DNA of 51,158 bases from Acidobacteriota bacterium (GTDB lineage: Bacteria > Acidobacteriota > Thermoanaerobaculia > Multivoradales > JAHEKO01): contig JAOTWP010000012.1 of assembly GCA_029862975.1 (NCBI GenBank), positions 1-51,158 on the forward strand. Reading direction: 5' to 3'. Shown piece by piece: positions 1-8,519 of the stretch (positions are counted from its first letter, which is position 1; each line of letters begins with the position of its first letter). The position numbers were made by a program, and so were the translations under genes. Under the pieces are notes generated by a model that saw only the letters and a program-made list of their open reading frames with translations, did not search any database and was not told where the DNA came from.

Positions 1-50
1 GGCGCCGGTGACGGCAACCATTCGCCGCCGGCCGCCGTATCCCCGATCGT

Positions 51-752
51 ATGACCCCGCCATCCCCGAGCCCCGGCCCGCCGAGACCGCATCTCGAGAT
101 CCGCGGGCTCTGCAAGTCGTTCCTCTCGGCCGGGCGGCCGCTCGAGGTGCTGCGCGACGTCGACCTGACCCTCGCGCGCGCCGAGTCGATCGCCGTCCTG
201 GGTCCCTCGGGCAGCGGCAAGTCGACGCTGCTGGCCCTCGTCGCCGGCCTCGACAACCCGACCCGCGGCGGCATCTGGATCGACGGCCTCCCGGTGCACG
301 GCCGCGGCGAGGACGAGCTGGCGCTACTGCGGCGCCACCACATCGGGTTCGTGTTCCAGTCGTTTCAGCTGCTGGCCAACCGGACGGCGCGGGAGAACGT
401 GATGCTGCCGCTCGAGCTGCTCGACCGGTCCGCTCCCCGCGCCCGGGCCGATCTCCTCCTCGACCAGGTCGGCCTCGCCGACCGCGGCCACCACTACCCG
501 AGCCAGCTGTCCGGGGGCGAGCAGCAGCGCGTAGCGCTGGCCCGGGCCTTCGCCAACGAGCCGGCGCTGCTGCTGGCCGACGAGCCGACCGGCAACCTGG
601 ATCGCGCCAACGGCGCCAACATCCTCCGCCTCATCGGCGAGCTGCGCCGGACCTCGAGGACGACGCTCGTCGTCGTCACCCACGACCCCGCCGTGGCCGA
701 GATCGCGGACCGCCGCGCCCGGCTCACGGAGGGCGAGCTGGCCTTCGAATAG
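51..752 (+). CDS. ABC exporter ATP-binding protein (LolD/MacB/YbbA family)
   Basis: A 233-residue ATPase of the family that powers FtsX-type permeases for lipoprotein, lipid or antibiotic export from the inner membrane. Seen: Walker A GPSGSGKST at about residues 51-59, Q-loop FVFQSFQL, signature LSGGEQQRVALARA, Walker B LLLADEPTGNLD and an H-loop VVTHD. The ATG at 51 leaves a proline-rich tail of about 20 residues before the ABC domain. The permease gene begins two bases after the stop, so the two form one translationally coupled exporter. YbbA/YbbP is the closest well-known arrangement. The substrate cannot be read from sequence, and FtsE is unlikely because the partner permease is far larger than FtsX. 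Confidence 0.93.
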   Translation: MTPPSPSPGPPRPHLEIRGLCKSFLSAGRPLEVLRDVDLTLARAESIAVLGPSGSGKSTLLALVAGLDNPTRGGIWIDGLPVHGRGEDELALLRRHHIGFVFQSFQLLANRTARENVMLPLELLDRSAPRARADLLLDQVGLADRGHHYPSQLSGGEQQRVALARAFANEPALLLADEPTGNLDRANGANILRLIGELRRTSRTTLVVVTHDPAVAEIADRRARLTEGELAFE

Positions 753-753
753 C

Positions 754-3267
754 GTGCGCCACCCTTCCCCACCCTACGGCCGAGCCCTGCGCGCCGAGTG
801 GCGGGCGGCGCCGGGCCGGCTGCTGTTCTTCGTCGGCTGCCTCGCCGTCGGCGTCGCGGCCGTCGTCGCGGTCGCGACCCACGCCGCCGCCCTCGATCGC
901 GGCATCCGCGGCGAAGCGCGGCAGCTGCTCGCCGCCGACCTCGCGGTCAGCGGCGCCCGCCCCGTCGGCGAAGACACGAAACGGCTGCTGATCGAGCGCG
1001 GAGCGGCGACGGCGAGCGTCCGCGAGCTCGTGACGATCGTGGCGGCCCCGAGCGGCGGCAGCCTGCTCGTCGAGCTCAAGGCGGTGGATCCCGGCTACCC
1101 GTTCTACGGCGAGCTCGAGACGACGCCGGCGCTCGCGATCGGGGATCTGGGCCCCGACGGCGCCCTCGTGGCGCGGGACGTGCTCGCCAGGCTGTCCCTG
1201 GCCGTCGGCGGCACGCTCCTCGTCGGCGGCGAGCCGTTCCGTGTCGCCGGCGTGGTCGACCGTGAGCCGGATCGGGTCACCGACGTCTTCACCCTCGGGC
1301 CGCGGGTGTTCGTGACGTCCGAGGGCCTCGCCCGCACGACGCTCGAGCAGTTCGGCAGCCGCGTCGGCTACCGCCTGCTCGCCGCCCTCCCCGCCGCGCT
1401 CGGGGATCCGCAGCGCGCGGCGCTTCTCGAGGAGGTCCGCGCCACCCTCGACCCGACCGCCCATCGGGTCGAGACCTACGCCGAGGCCCAGCCGGCGCTG
1501 CGCCGCGCGATCGACCGCGTCTCGCGGTTCGTCGGCCTCGTCGCGCTGCTCTCCCTGCTGCTCGGCGGCGTGGGCATCGCCTACACCCTCCAGGCCTGGC
1601 TGGCGCGCCGCATCGACGACATCGCGCTGCTCAGGTGCCTCGGGTGGCGCCCGCGCGAGGTGTTGAGCCTCTACGTCCTGCAGGCCCTGCTCCTCGGAAT
1701 CCTCGGCAGCCTCGTGGGCTGCCTGGCCGGCACCGCGGCCGCGGCCGTCCTGCCGCGGCTGGCGGGCGAGCTCCTGCCGGTCCGCGACCTGGCGCTCTGG
1801 CAGCCGGCCGCGCTGGCCCGGGGGGCGCTGCTCGGGGTCGGCGTGGCGCTGCTCTTCACCCTGCCGCCGGTGCTCGCGGTGCGGCGGGTCGCGCCCCTGC
1901 GCGCGCTGCGCCGGGACGTCGAGCCCGTGCCGATGCCCTGGTGGCTGCGGGCCGGCGTCGGCGCCGTCCTGCTGGCCGGGACCTGGCTCGCGGCGACGCT
2001 GCAGGCCGCCTCGGCCGTGCGCGGTCTCCTGTTCACCGCGGGCCTCGCCGGCGCCACCCTCGTCCTCGCCCTCCTCACCCGTGGCGCCATGCGGCTCGTC
2101 GGGCCGCTGGCCGGACTGGCGCGCGGCACCGCCGTGCGGCAGGGGCTGCTCGCCCTCGCCCGACCGGGCGCGGCCACCGTCAGCGCCAGCATCGCCCTGG
2201 GGCTCGGCATCCTCCTCGTGCTGGCGATGCGGCTCGTCGAGCTGGGGCTGACCGCAACGCTCAGGTCGCAGCTGCCCGCGGCGGCGCCGAGCGCGTTCCT
2301 CGTCGACATCCAGCCCGACCAGTGGCCCGCCGTCGAGGACCTGCTGACCGGGCTCGGCGGCCGCAACCTCGAGTCCGTTCCCGTCGTCAGCGCGCGCCTG
2401 CGAGCGGTGGCCGGCGTGCCGGTCGAGGACCTCGTCGCCGACGCCGAGGGGAACCGGCGCTGGGGGCTGACCCGCGAGCAACGGCTCACCTACCTGCGCG
2501 AGCTGCCGGCGGACAACCGGATCGTCGCCGGCGAGCTCTGGTCCGACCCAACGCAGGCCGAGGCGAGCCTCGAGCAGGACTTCGCGAGCGACGCCGGGAT
2601 CGCGCTGGGCGACCGCCTGGAGTTCGACGTCCAGGGCGTGCCGGTCGCGGCGACCGTCACGAGCCTGCGGACGGTCGAGTGGCGGACCTTCGGAATCAAC
2701 TTCTTCATCGTCGTGGAGCCCGGCGTCCTCGACGGCGCGCCGCAGATGCGGGTGGCCACGGTCCAGCTTCCCGACGGCGGCGAGCAGGCCGTGCAGGACG
2801 CCCTGGCCGCCAGCTTCCCCAACGTCACGCTGCTGCGCATCCGCCAGATCCTGGATCGGATCGCGGCCATCCTGGAGCGGCTGGCCGTGGGCGTGCGGTT
2901 TCTCGGCGGATTCACCGTGCTCGCCGGCCTCGTCATCCTGGCCAGCGCCGTCAGCGCCGCGGCCGGCCAGCGCGGCCGCGAGACGGCGCTGCTCAAGACC
3001 CTCGGCATGACCCGCCGCCAGATCGTCGCCCAGTCGGCGATCGAGCATCTGCTCATCGGGCTGATCGCCGCCGCGGTGGGCGCGGCCGGCGGCAACCTCC
3101 TTGCCTGGGCCGTCCTCACCCGGGGCATGGAGCTCGAGTGGGCCTTCGACCCCGCGACGACGGTCGGCGCGGTGGCGCTCTGCGTGGCGTTGACGACGGC
3201 GACGGCGCTCTGCGCCGCGTGGCCGGCGCTGCGCACCCGGCCGCTGGCCGTCCTGAGCGAGCGCTAA
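754..3267 (+). CDS. FtsX-family ABC transporter permease (YbbP/LolE-like)
   Basis: An 837-residue inner-membrane permease with GTG start two bases after the ATPase stop. Architecture seen: an N-terminal membrane helix (about residues 24-46), a large periplasmic region, a first FtsX core of several helices beginning near residue 250 (FVGLVALLSLLLGGVGIAYT), further helices in the middle, a second periplasmic domain, and a C-terminal FtsX core (FLGGFTVLAGLVILASAVSA onward) ending close to the stop. Two FtsX repeats in one polypeptide are typical of the YbbP family rather than of LolC/E or FtsX. It pairs with the preceding ATPase. The role is inferred to be envelope lipid or lipoprotein handling; the substrate is unknown. 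Confidence 0.9.
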   Translation: MRHPSPPYGRALRAEWRAAPGRLLFFVGCLAVGVAAVVAVATHAAALDRGIRGEARQLLAADLAVSGARPVGEDTKRLLIERGAATASVRELVTIVAAPSGGSLLVELKAVDPGYPFYGELETTPALAIGDLGPDGALVARDVLARLSLAVGGTLLVGGEPFRVAGVVDREPDRVTDVFTLGPRVFVTSEGLARTTLEQFGSRVGYRLLAALPAALGDPQRAALLEEVRATLDPTAHRVETYAEAQPALRRAIDRVSRFVGLVALLSLLLGGVGIAYTLQAWLARRIDDIALLRCLGWRPREVLSLYVLQALLLGILGSLVGCLAGTAAAAVLPRLAGELLPVRDLALWQPAALARGALLGVGVALLFTLPPVLAVRRVAPLRALRRDVEPVPMPWWLRAGVGAVLLAGTWLAATLQAASAVRGLLFTAGLAGATLVLALLTRGAMRLVGPLAGLARGTAVRQGLLALARPGAATVSASIALGLGILLVLAMRLVELGLTATLRSQLPAAAPSAFLVDIQPDQWPAVEDLLTGLGGRNLESVPVVSARLRAVAGVPVEDLVADAEGNRRWGLTREQRLTYLRELPADNRIVAGELWSDPTQAEASLEQDFASDAGIALGDRLEFDVQGVPVAATVTSLRTVEWRTFGINFFIVVEPGVLDGAPQMRVATVQLPDGGEQAVQDALAASFPNVTLLRIRQILDRIAAILERLAVGVRFLGGFTVLAGLVILASAVSAAAGQRGRETALLKTLGMTRRQIVAQSAIEHLLIGLIAAAVGAAGGNLLAWAVLTRGMELEWAFDPATTVGAVALCVALTTATALCAAWPALRTRPLAVLSER

Positions 3268-3282
3268 CGCGCGGCGCCCTGG

Positions 3283-3288
3283 TAGTCT
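3283..3288 (+). promoter_or_regulatory. -10-like box TAGTCT eight bases before the GTG of the HEAT-PilT gene
   Basis: TAGTCT matches the critical first, second and last positions of a -10 element and lies so close to the GTG at 3297 that a transcript starting about seven bases downstream would have almost no leader. No Shine-Dalgarno sequence is visible. The same hexamer serves as the proposed -10 of metH. No good -35 is seen, so this is a candidate only. Confidence 0.4.
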
Positions 3289-3296
3289 CGGGCCTC

Positions 3297-5756
3297 GTGA
3301 CCGCAGCCTCGTCCACCGTGACCCGTCTCGCGCGGTCCTCCTGGGCCGACGAGCAGGAGCGCGACAGCCTCCTGGCCGAGCTCATCGGCCAGGCGCTGGC
3401 TCCGGAGGACGCTCTCACCCTGGCCCAGCACGAGGATCCCGTGGTCGCGGCGGCGGGGCGGCGGCTCTTCGCCGCGCGCGCCACCGCGAGCGCCGTCGGC
3501 GCTCTGCTGCGCATGCTGCCGGAAGCGAGGCTGGCCGCCCGCACGGGGCTCCTCGAGGTCGTGCGGTCGGCTCCCGGCGAGCTCCTGAAGGGCGTGATCG
3601 ACGACCTCTTGCGCTCCCGCGACCCGGCCGATCGGCGCCTGGGCTGGGACACGGCCATCGAGCTCGAGGGGGCGCTGCGCCTGCACTACCTCGGCAAGGC
3701 GGTCCTGGCCGCGCCGCCGGCCATGCGGCTCAAGGCCCTGGGCCTGCTGCTCGAGGCGCGGGACGGCGCCGAGATCAAGCCGCTCTTGATGAAGCTCGCC
3801 GACGGCGACGACGCCCGGGTCGCCAACCGCGCCCTGCGAGCGCTCTCACGGCTGCACGGCGACGACATCCTGCAGCTCATGCTCGGCCGCTTCGCGACCG
3901 ACGATCCGCAGGCGCGGGCAGCGGCGAGCGAGTACCTGAAGCGCGAGGCCGCCGCGTCCCCGGAGCTCGTGCGCCGGTCGGTGCTGCAGGGACTCACCCA
4001 TCGCGACCGTCAGGTCCGCAAGACGGCGGGCGAGATCCTCTTCGCCAGCGGCCCGGCCGAGACCGTCGTCCGCGAGGCGCTGCGGTACTGCGGCGGCCTC
4101 CTGGGATGGCTGCGCACGCGGGTCTTGAGCGGCCTCGCCGACGGCGGCCGGCCGGTGCTCGACGCCACCCTCGAGCTGCTGGAGCATCCCGACGAGAGCA
4201 TTCGCTTCTACGCGTTGACACTGGCGGACTCCTTCGCCGATCCCGAGCTCGTCGAGCCGTTCTGCAAGCTGCTGCGCGACCCGGACTGGTGGCTCCGCAT
4301 CACCGTCTGCGACTCCCTGGCACGGCTGGGGGACGACCGTGCCGTGCCGGAGCTGATCGCGGTGCTGCCGGACGACGAGGTCCGGTGGGCGGCGATCGAC
4401 GCCCTGGGTCGGCTCGGCTCCGGCGCCGCCGTCCAGCCCCTGATCGAGCTGCTCGGCGATCCCCGCGAGGAGGTGCGGCTCGAAGTGCTGCAGGGGCTCA
4501 GCCGCCTCGAGGACGAGCGCCTCGTGCCCGTCCTGCAGCACGCGCGCAGCACGGACGGCAGTCTCGCCGTCCGGCGCCGCGCCACCGAGATCATCGACCA
4601 GCTCGTCGTGAAGCTCGGGCTGGAGGACGTCCAGGGAGCGACCTACCTCGTCGAGCAGACCTTCGAGCTGCCGCTGCAGCGGCTCCTCTTCGAGGCCCGC
4701 CGCGGCGGCGCGAGCGACCTCCTCGTCGCCGCCGGCGAGCCGCCGCAGCTGCGCATCGACGGCGAGCTCGCTCCCGGGGCCGAGGCCGCGCTGACGGCGC
4801 AACAGGTCAAGGAGATGATCCTCTCGATCCTGACCCCGGCCGAGCGGGACGCCCTCGTCAAACGGGGGGAGCTGGACTTCCAGTACGAGCTGCCGGACGT
4901 CGGCCGCTACCGGGGCAGCGCGTTCCTCGGCCAGCGGGGCTGGAGCGCGTCCTACCGGGTGATCCCGGACGCGGCGCCGACGATGGAGAAGCTCGGGCTG
5001 CCGGAGCCGCTGCTCGACCTCGTGAGCTACAGCCAGGGCATCGTCGCCTTCTGCGGCCCCGCCGGCAGCGGCAAGAGCCATTCGCTGGCGGCCGTCGTCA
5101 ACCGCTTCAACGAGAGCCGCGCCCTGCACGTGATCACCGTCGAGGATCCCATCGAGTTCGTGCACGCCTCCAAGCTCGCTCTCGTCAACCAGCGCGAGAT
5201 CGGCCTCCACACCCAGAGCACGGCCACCGCGCTGCGGGCCGCCTTGCGCGAGGATCCGGACGTGATCGTGATCGGCGAGCTCCGCGATTCCGAGTCGATC
5301 CGCCTCGCCATGCAGGCCGCAGAGACCGGACACCTCGTCCTCACCACCCTGCACACGGGCACGGTGACGCAGGCCGTCGACCGCCTGGTGGGCGCCTTCG
5401 CGCCCGACGAGCAGGAGCACGCCCGCAGCGCGCTCGCCGAGACGCTGAAGTTCGTCGTCTGCCAGCTCCTCCTGCCCCGGGCCAGGCCGCCCGGGCGCGT
5501 CGCCGTCTTCGAGGTGCTCAAGGTCACGCCCAGCATCGGGCACCTGATCCGCAAGGCGGAGACCCACCAGATCGTCGGAATGATGCAGCTCGGCAGCGGC
5601 ATCGGCAACCGCACGATGGACCAGGCGCTGCTCGAGCGGGTCGAGAAACGCGACATCCGCCCCGAGGACGCCTGGCAGCACGCCAGCAAGCAGTCGCTGT
5701 TCGAGGCGCTGTGCGATCCGGCCTGGCTGGCCGAGAGGGGGTTCCTCCGCCCGTGA
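3297..5756 (+). CDS. HEAT-repeat / PilT-type ATPase fusion protein
   Basis: An 819-residue protein starting at a GTG 29 bp after the permease. Residues 1-450 are helical HEAT-like repeats with recurring blocks such as DDRAVPELIAVL and GAAVQPLIELLGDPREEVR, expected to form a protein-binding solenoid. From about residue 455 it becomes a PilT/GspE ATPase: the ASDLLV N-terminal motif, Walker A GPAGSGKS (587-594), Asp box EDPIEFVH, Walker B DPDVIVIGELRD and His box TTLHTGTVTQAVDR. All core ATPase motifs look intact. PilT proteins are usually about 340-370 residues with no such extension. A canonical PilT overlaps its stop codon. Likely role: a regulated or targeted pilus retraction motor (inference). 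Confidence 0.88.
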   Translation: MTAASSTVTRLARSSWADEQERDSLLAELIGQALAPEDALTLAQHEDPVVAAAGRRLFAARATASAVGALLRMLPEARLAARTGLLEVVRSAPGELLKGVIDDLLRSRDPADRRLGWDTAIELEGALRLHYLGKAVLAAPPAMRLKALGLLLEARDGAEIKPLLMKLADGDDARVANRALRALSRLHGDDILQLMLGRFATDDPQARAAASEYLKREAAASPELVRRSVLQGLTHRDRQVRKTAGEILFASGPAETVVREALRYCGGLLGWLRTRVLSGLADGGRPVLDATLELLEHPDESIRFYALTLADSFADPELVEPFCKLLRDPDWWLRITVCDSLARLGDDRAVPELIAVLPDDEVRWAAIDALGRLGSGAAVQPLIELLGDPREEVRLEVLQGLSRLEDERLVPVLQHARSTDGSLAVRRRATEIIDQLVVKLGLEDVQGATYLVEQTFELPLQRLLFEARRGGASDLLVAAGEPPQLRIDGELAPGAEAALTAQQVKEMILSILTPAERDALVKRGELDFQYELPDVGRYRGSAFLGQRGWSASYRVIPDAAPTMEKLGLPEPLLDLVSYSQGIVAFCGPAGSGKSHSLAAVVNRFNESRALHVITVEDPIEFVHASKLALVNQREIGLHTQSTATALRAALREDPDVIVIGELRDSESIRLAMQAAETGHLVLTTLHTGTVTQAVDRLVGAFAPDEQEHARSALAETLKFVVCQLLLPRARPPGRVAVFEVLKVTPSIGHLIRKAETHQIVGMMQLGSGIGNRTMDQALLERVEKRDIRPEDAWQHASKQSLFEALCDPAWLAERGFLRP

Positions 5757-6859
5757 AGGCGCCGCGCATCGACCGCTTCCTCAAGCTCACGGCGGACCGG
5801 GGCGCCTCCGACCTCCACCTGGCCGCCGGCCGTCCGCCCATGATGCGGATCGCCGGCGACCTCGACGCCGTGCGCTACCGCATCCTCGACGACGCGGAGA
5901 TCAAGGCCCTGATCCAGCCGATCTGCCGCCAGGGGCAGTGGCGCCGGCTCGAGAGCGACGGCGAGTGCGACTTCGCGTACGAAGCGGCCGGCGTCTCCCG
6001 CTTCCGCGTCAACCTCTTCCGCCAGCATCACGGCCTGGCGGCGGTCTTCCGCGTCATCCCCACGAAGGTCGTCACCCTGGAGCAGCTCGGCCTTCCCGCC
6101 TCCGTGGCCAATGTCGCCGACTACCGCAACGGCCTCGTCCTGATGACCGGACCGACGGGGGCCGGCAAGAGCACGACCCTGGCCGCCCTCCTCGACCTCG
6201 TGAACCGCACCCGCCGGGCCAACGTGATCACGATCGAGGACCCGATCGAGTTCGTCCACGAGAACCGGCGCTGCATCATCCACCAGCGGGAGGTGGGCAG
6301 CCACACGCGGTCGTTCGCCAGCGCCGTTCGCGTGGCCCTGCGCGAGGATCCCGACGTCATCCTCGTCGGCGAGCTGCGCGACGCCGAGGTGATCGAGACG
6401 GCCTTGCGGGCGGCGGACGCCGGGCTCCTGGTGATGGGCACCCTGCACACCAATTCCGCGGGCAAGACCCTCGACCGCATGCTCAGCGCGTTTCCCGCCG
6501 ACCGCCGCGACGGCATCTCCCAGACCCTCGCCGCCACCCTGCGGGCCGTCGTCGCCCAGCAGCTGGTCCGCCGGATCGGCGGCGGCCGGGTGGCGGCTCT
6601 CGAGGTGCTGTTCGCCACGCCCGCGCTGGGGGCCGCGATCCGCGAGGGGCAGACCTACAAGATCCGGGACATCATCCGCGCCGGACGGGCGGCGGGCATG
6701 GTGACGATGGACGACTCGCTGCGCGACTGCATCTCGGCGGGGACCGTCGAGCCGCTGGCGGCCTTCGACAAGGCCATCGACAAGGACGGCATGCGCTCCT
6801 GGCTGAAGCGCAACGACTACGAGATCCCGGCCGACATCGAGACCCCGCTCGCGGGCTGA
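5753..6859 (+). CDS. pilT: Type IV pilus retraction ATPase PilT
   Basis: A 368-residue hexameric ATPase expected to depolymerise type IV pilin at the inner membrane. Its GTG start overlaps the stop of the HEAT-PilT gene (GTGA), so the two are translationally coupled. Seen: N-terminal GASDLHLAAGRPPMMR typical of PilT, Walker A GPTGAGKS (133-140), Asp box EDPIEFVHE, Walker B REDPDVILVGELRD, His box GTLHTNSAGKTLDR, and a C-terminal AIREGQTYKI segment corresponding to the PilT AIRNLIRE region. Length is normal for the family. No pilin or pilus assembly gene is in the window, so the rest of the machine lies elsewhere. PilU is an alternative name; only phylogeny would separate the two. Confidence 0.92.
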   Translation: MKAPRIDRFLKLTADRGASDLHLAAGRPPMMRIAGDLDAVRYRILDDAEIKALIQPICRQGQWRRLESDGECDFAYEAAGVSRFRVNLFRQHHGLAAVFRVIPTKVVTLEQLGLPASVANVADYRNGLVLMTGPTGAGKSTTLAALLDLVNRTRRANVITIEDPIEFVHENRRCIIHQREVGSHTRSFASAVRVALREDPDVILVGELRDAEVIETALRAADAGLLVMGTLHTNSAGKTLDRMLSAFPADRRDGISQTLAATLRAVVAQQLVRRIGGGRVAALEVLFATPALGAAIREGQTYKIRDIIRAGRAAGMVTMDDSLRDCISAGTVEPLAAFDKAIDKDGMRSWLKRNDYEIPADIETPLAG

Positions 6860-6875
6860 AGAGAGCGGTTCCCGC

Positions 6876-8519
6876 ATGACGCTCCGCCCCTTCCCGCCGC
6901 CCCCCGCGACGGGGCGGCCCGGCGGTCGGCGCGGCGTCCTCTCGCATCCGGCCGTCGACGCGCTGGTCATCGCGCTTCTCGCGACGGCGTTCCTGCTGTC
7001 GATCGCCGCGGCGATGCCCTGGCACATGGACGAGTTCCTCGGCTACCACATGCTGGCCTGCCATTGGTACCCGGGCAACATGGCCAACACGTTCCGCGGC
7101 TCGTGCACCCGGCTCGGCCTGGCGCCGTTCGGCGACACCCTGCTGCCGCTGCGCTCCTACACCTATACCGGCAGCCTGCCCGGCCTGCTCTACCTGCCGG
7201 TCTTCGCGCTCTGGCCCTCCCCGCTGTCGGCGCGCCTGCTCGGCCTGATCGCCCTGGCCGCGCAGGCGGCTCTCCTCGCGCGCGTCTTCGGCGTCCGGCC
7301 CGCGGTCTCCTTCGGGCTGCTCCTGGCCTTCCTCTCGTACTCGGCGCTGCACGTCTTCGACCTCGGGCCCGTCTGCCTGCAGACCACCCTGGTCTTCGCC
7401 GTCTACGCCCTGTCGCGGCGCTGGTCGGAGGCAGTCCGGGAGGGCGGACGGGCGAGCTGGCGCTATCCGGCGGCGGCCGGACTGCTGGTCTTCGTGGGAA
7501 TCTGGAACAAGGTCGCGTTCCTGTTTCTCCTGCCCTCGCTCGCGCTGCTCGCCGTCGTGGCCATGCGCGGCGCCCGCTCGCCGGAACCCGCCGTCGGCCG
7601 GCGGCGGGTCGCGCGCGACGCGCTCGTCGGCGGCGTGGCACTCGCCGCGCCCACCGCCGCGCTCCTCCTGGCCAGAACCGCCGACGGGGAGGCCTACTAC
7701 CGGGTCGTCACGGGCTCGCCGGTCCTCCTCGAGGCCTCTCTCGCGTACCGGCACTTCGTCGATCGGCTGCTGCCCTTCCTCCTCAATCCCCTGCGCACCT
7801 CGCACCTCATCGTCGTGGACCGGCGGCCGGCCACCTGGCTGGGCGTTCTCACGGCCGCTCTCGTCGTCGCGCTCCTGGCCTACGGTCTCGCGGCGGCGTG
7901 GCGGCGGCGCGACCTCGCGGCGCGGCGCGGCGGCGCCCTGGTCGCGGCCTGGCTGCTCTCCCTCGCGATGGTCGCGGCGTCGAGGCTGAGCCACGCGGCC
8001 CATCACGTGCAGCTCGGGCTGGCCTTCCTCATTCTGGCGGCCTACGAAGTCCTACCCGCCGTGGCCAGGCACCGGACGGTCCGCGCCCTGCTCCTCGCCT
8101 TCGTCGCCGCCCAGGGCGTCCTCTACTACCAGTTCGCCGAGCTGCGGCACGAGCACACGACGGCGCGGGCCAGCCGCGACCTGCCGGCGCTCAACGCGGA
8201 GCTCGGCGACCGCTTCGGCCGCGATCACCTGATCGTCTGCATCGACTGGGGTCTCTACTACTTCAAGTCCCTCTACGGACCGCCGGAGCAGGCCGTGGTC
8301 CACCACTGGCGGCTCGTCAAGAGCGGCCAGGTCGAGCGGGTGGCGGCAACGGCACGACGAATGGGCCGGCGCCTCGCCTTCGTGGGGCTGGACGCGGGCG
8401 GCGGCAGCGATTGGGGCCTGCTCGAGGCCTCCGTCCCGGACCTGGTCAGCGAGCGGCTGCCGTACGACGGCGGGCGCTGGCGGGTGGCCTATCAGCCCGC
8501 CGGAGGGGATCGGCGGTAG
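6876..8519 (+). CDS. Polytopic membrane protein, GT-C glycosyltransferase-like
   Basis: A 547-residue protein with about ten hydrophobic helices, starting at an ATG with an AAGAGAG ribosome site. After the first helix comes MPWHMDEFLGYHML. An acidic DE pair in the first external loop is typical of lipid-phosphate-sugar dependent GT-C/ArnT/PMT-type glycosyltransferases. A long hydrophobic body follows, then a soluble C-terminal segment beginning near RDHLIVCIDWGLYYFKS. Family membership rests on topology and this motif, not on strong sequence recognition, so the transferase activity is inferred. It follows pilT by 16 bp, and modification of pili or another surface molecule is conceivable. Its 3' end overlaps the convergent sulfatase gene by 28 bp. 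Confidence 0.6.
   Translation: MTLRPFPPPPATGRPGGRRGVLSHPAVDALVIALLATAFLLSIAAAMPWHMDEFLGYHMLACHWYPGNMANTFRGSCTRLGLAPFGDTLLPLRSYTYTGSLPGLLYLPVFALWPSPLSARLLGLIALAAQAALLARVFGVRPAVSFGLLLAFLSYSALHVFDLGPVCLQTTLVFAVYALSRRWSEAVREGGRASWRYPAAAGLLVFVGIWNKVAFLFLLPSLALLAVVAMRGARSPEPAVGRRRVARDALVGGVALAAPTAALLLARTADGEAYYRVVTGSPVLLEASLAYRHFVDRLLPFLLNPLRTSHLIVVDRRPATWLGVLTAALVVALLAYGLAAAWRRRDLAARRGGALVAAWLLSLAMVAASRLSHAAHHVQLGLAFLILAAYEVLPAVARHRTVRALLLAFVAAQGVLYYQFAELRHEHTTARASRDLPALNAELGDRFGRDHLIVCIDWGLYYFKSLYGPPEQAVVHHWRLVKSGQVERVAATARRMGRRLAFVGLDAGGGSDWGLLEASVPDLVSERLPYDGGRWRVAYQPAGGDRR

Noticed and set aside
51..3267. FtsEX
   Set aside because: EnvC is nearby in the window, but this permease is 837 residues with two FtsX repeats, unlike FtsX at about 300-350. 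The pair fits YbbA/YbbP better.
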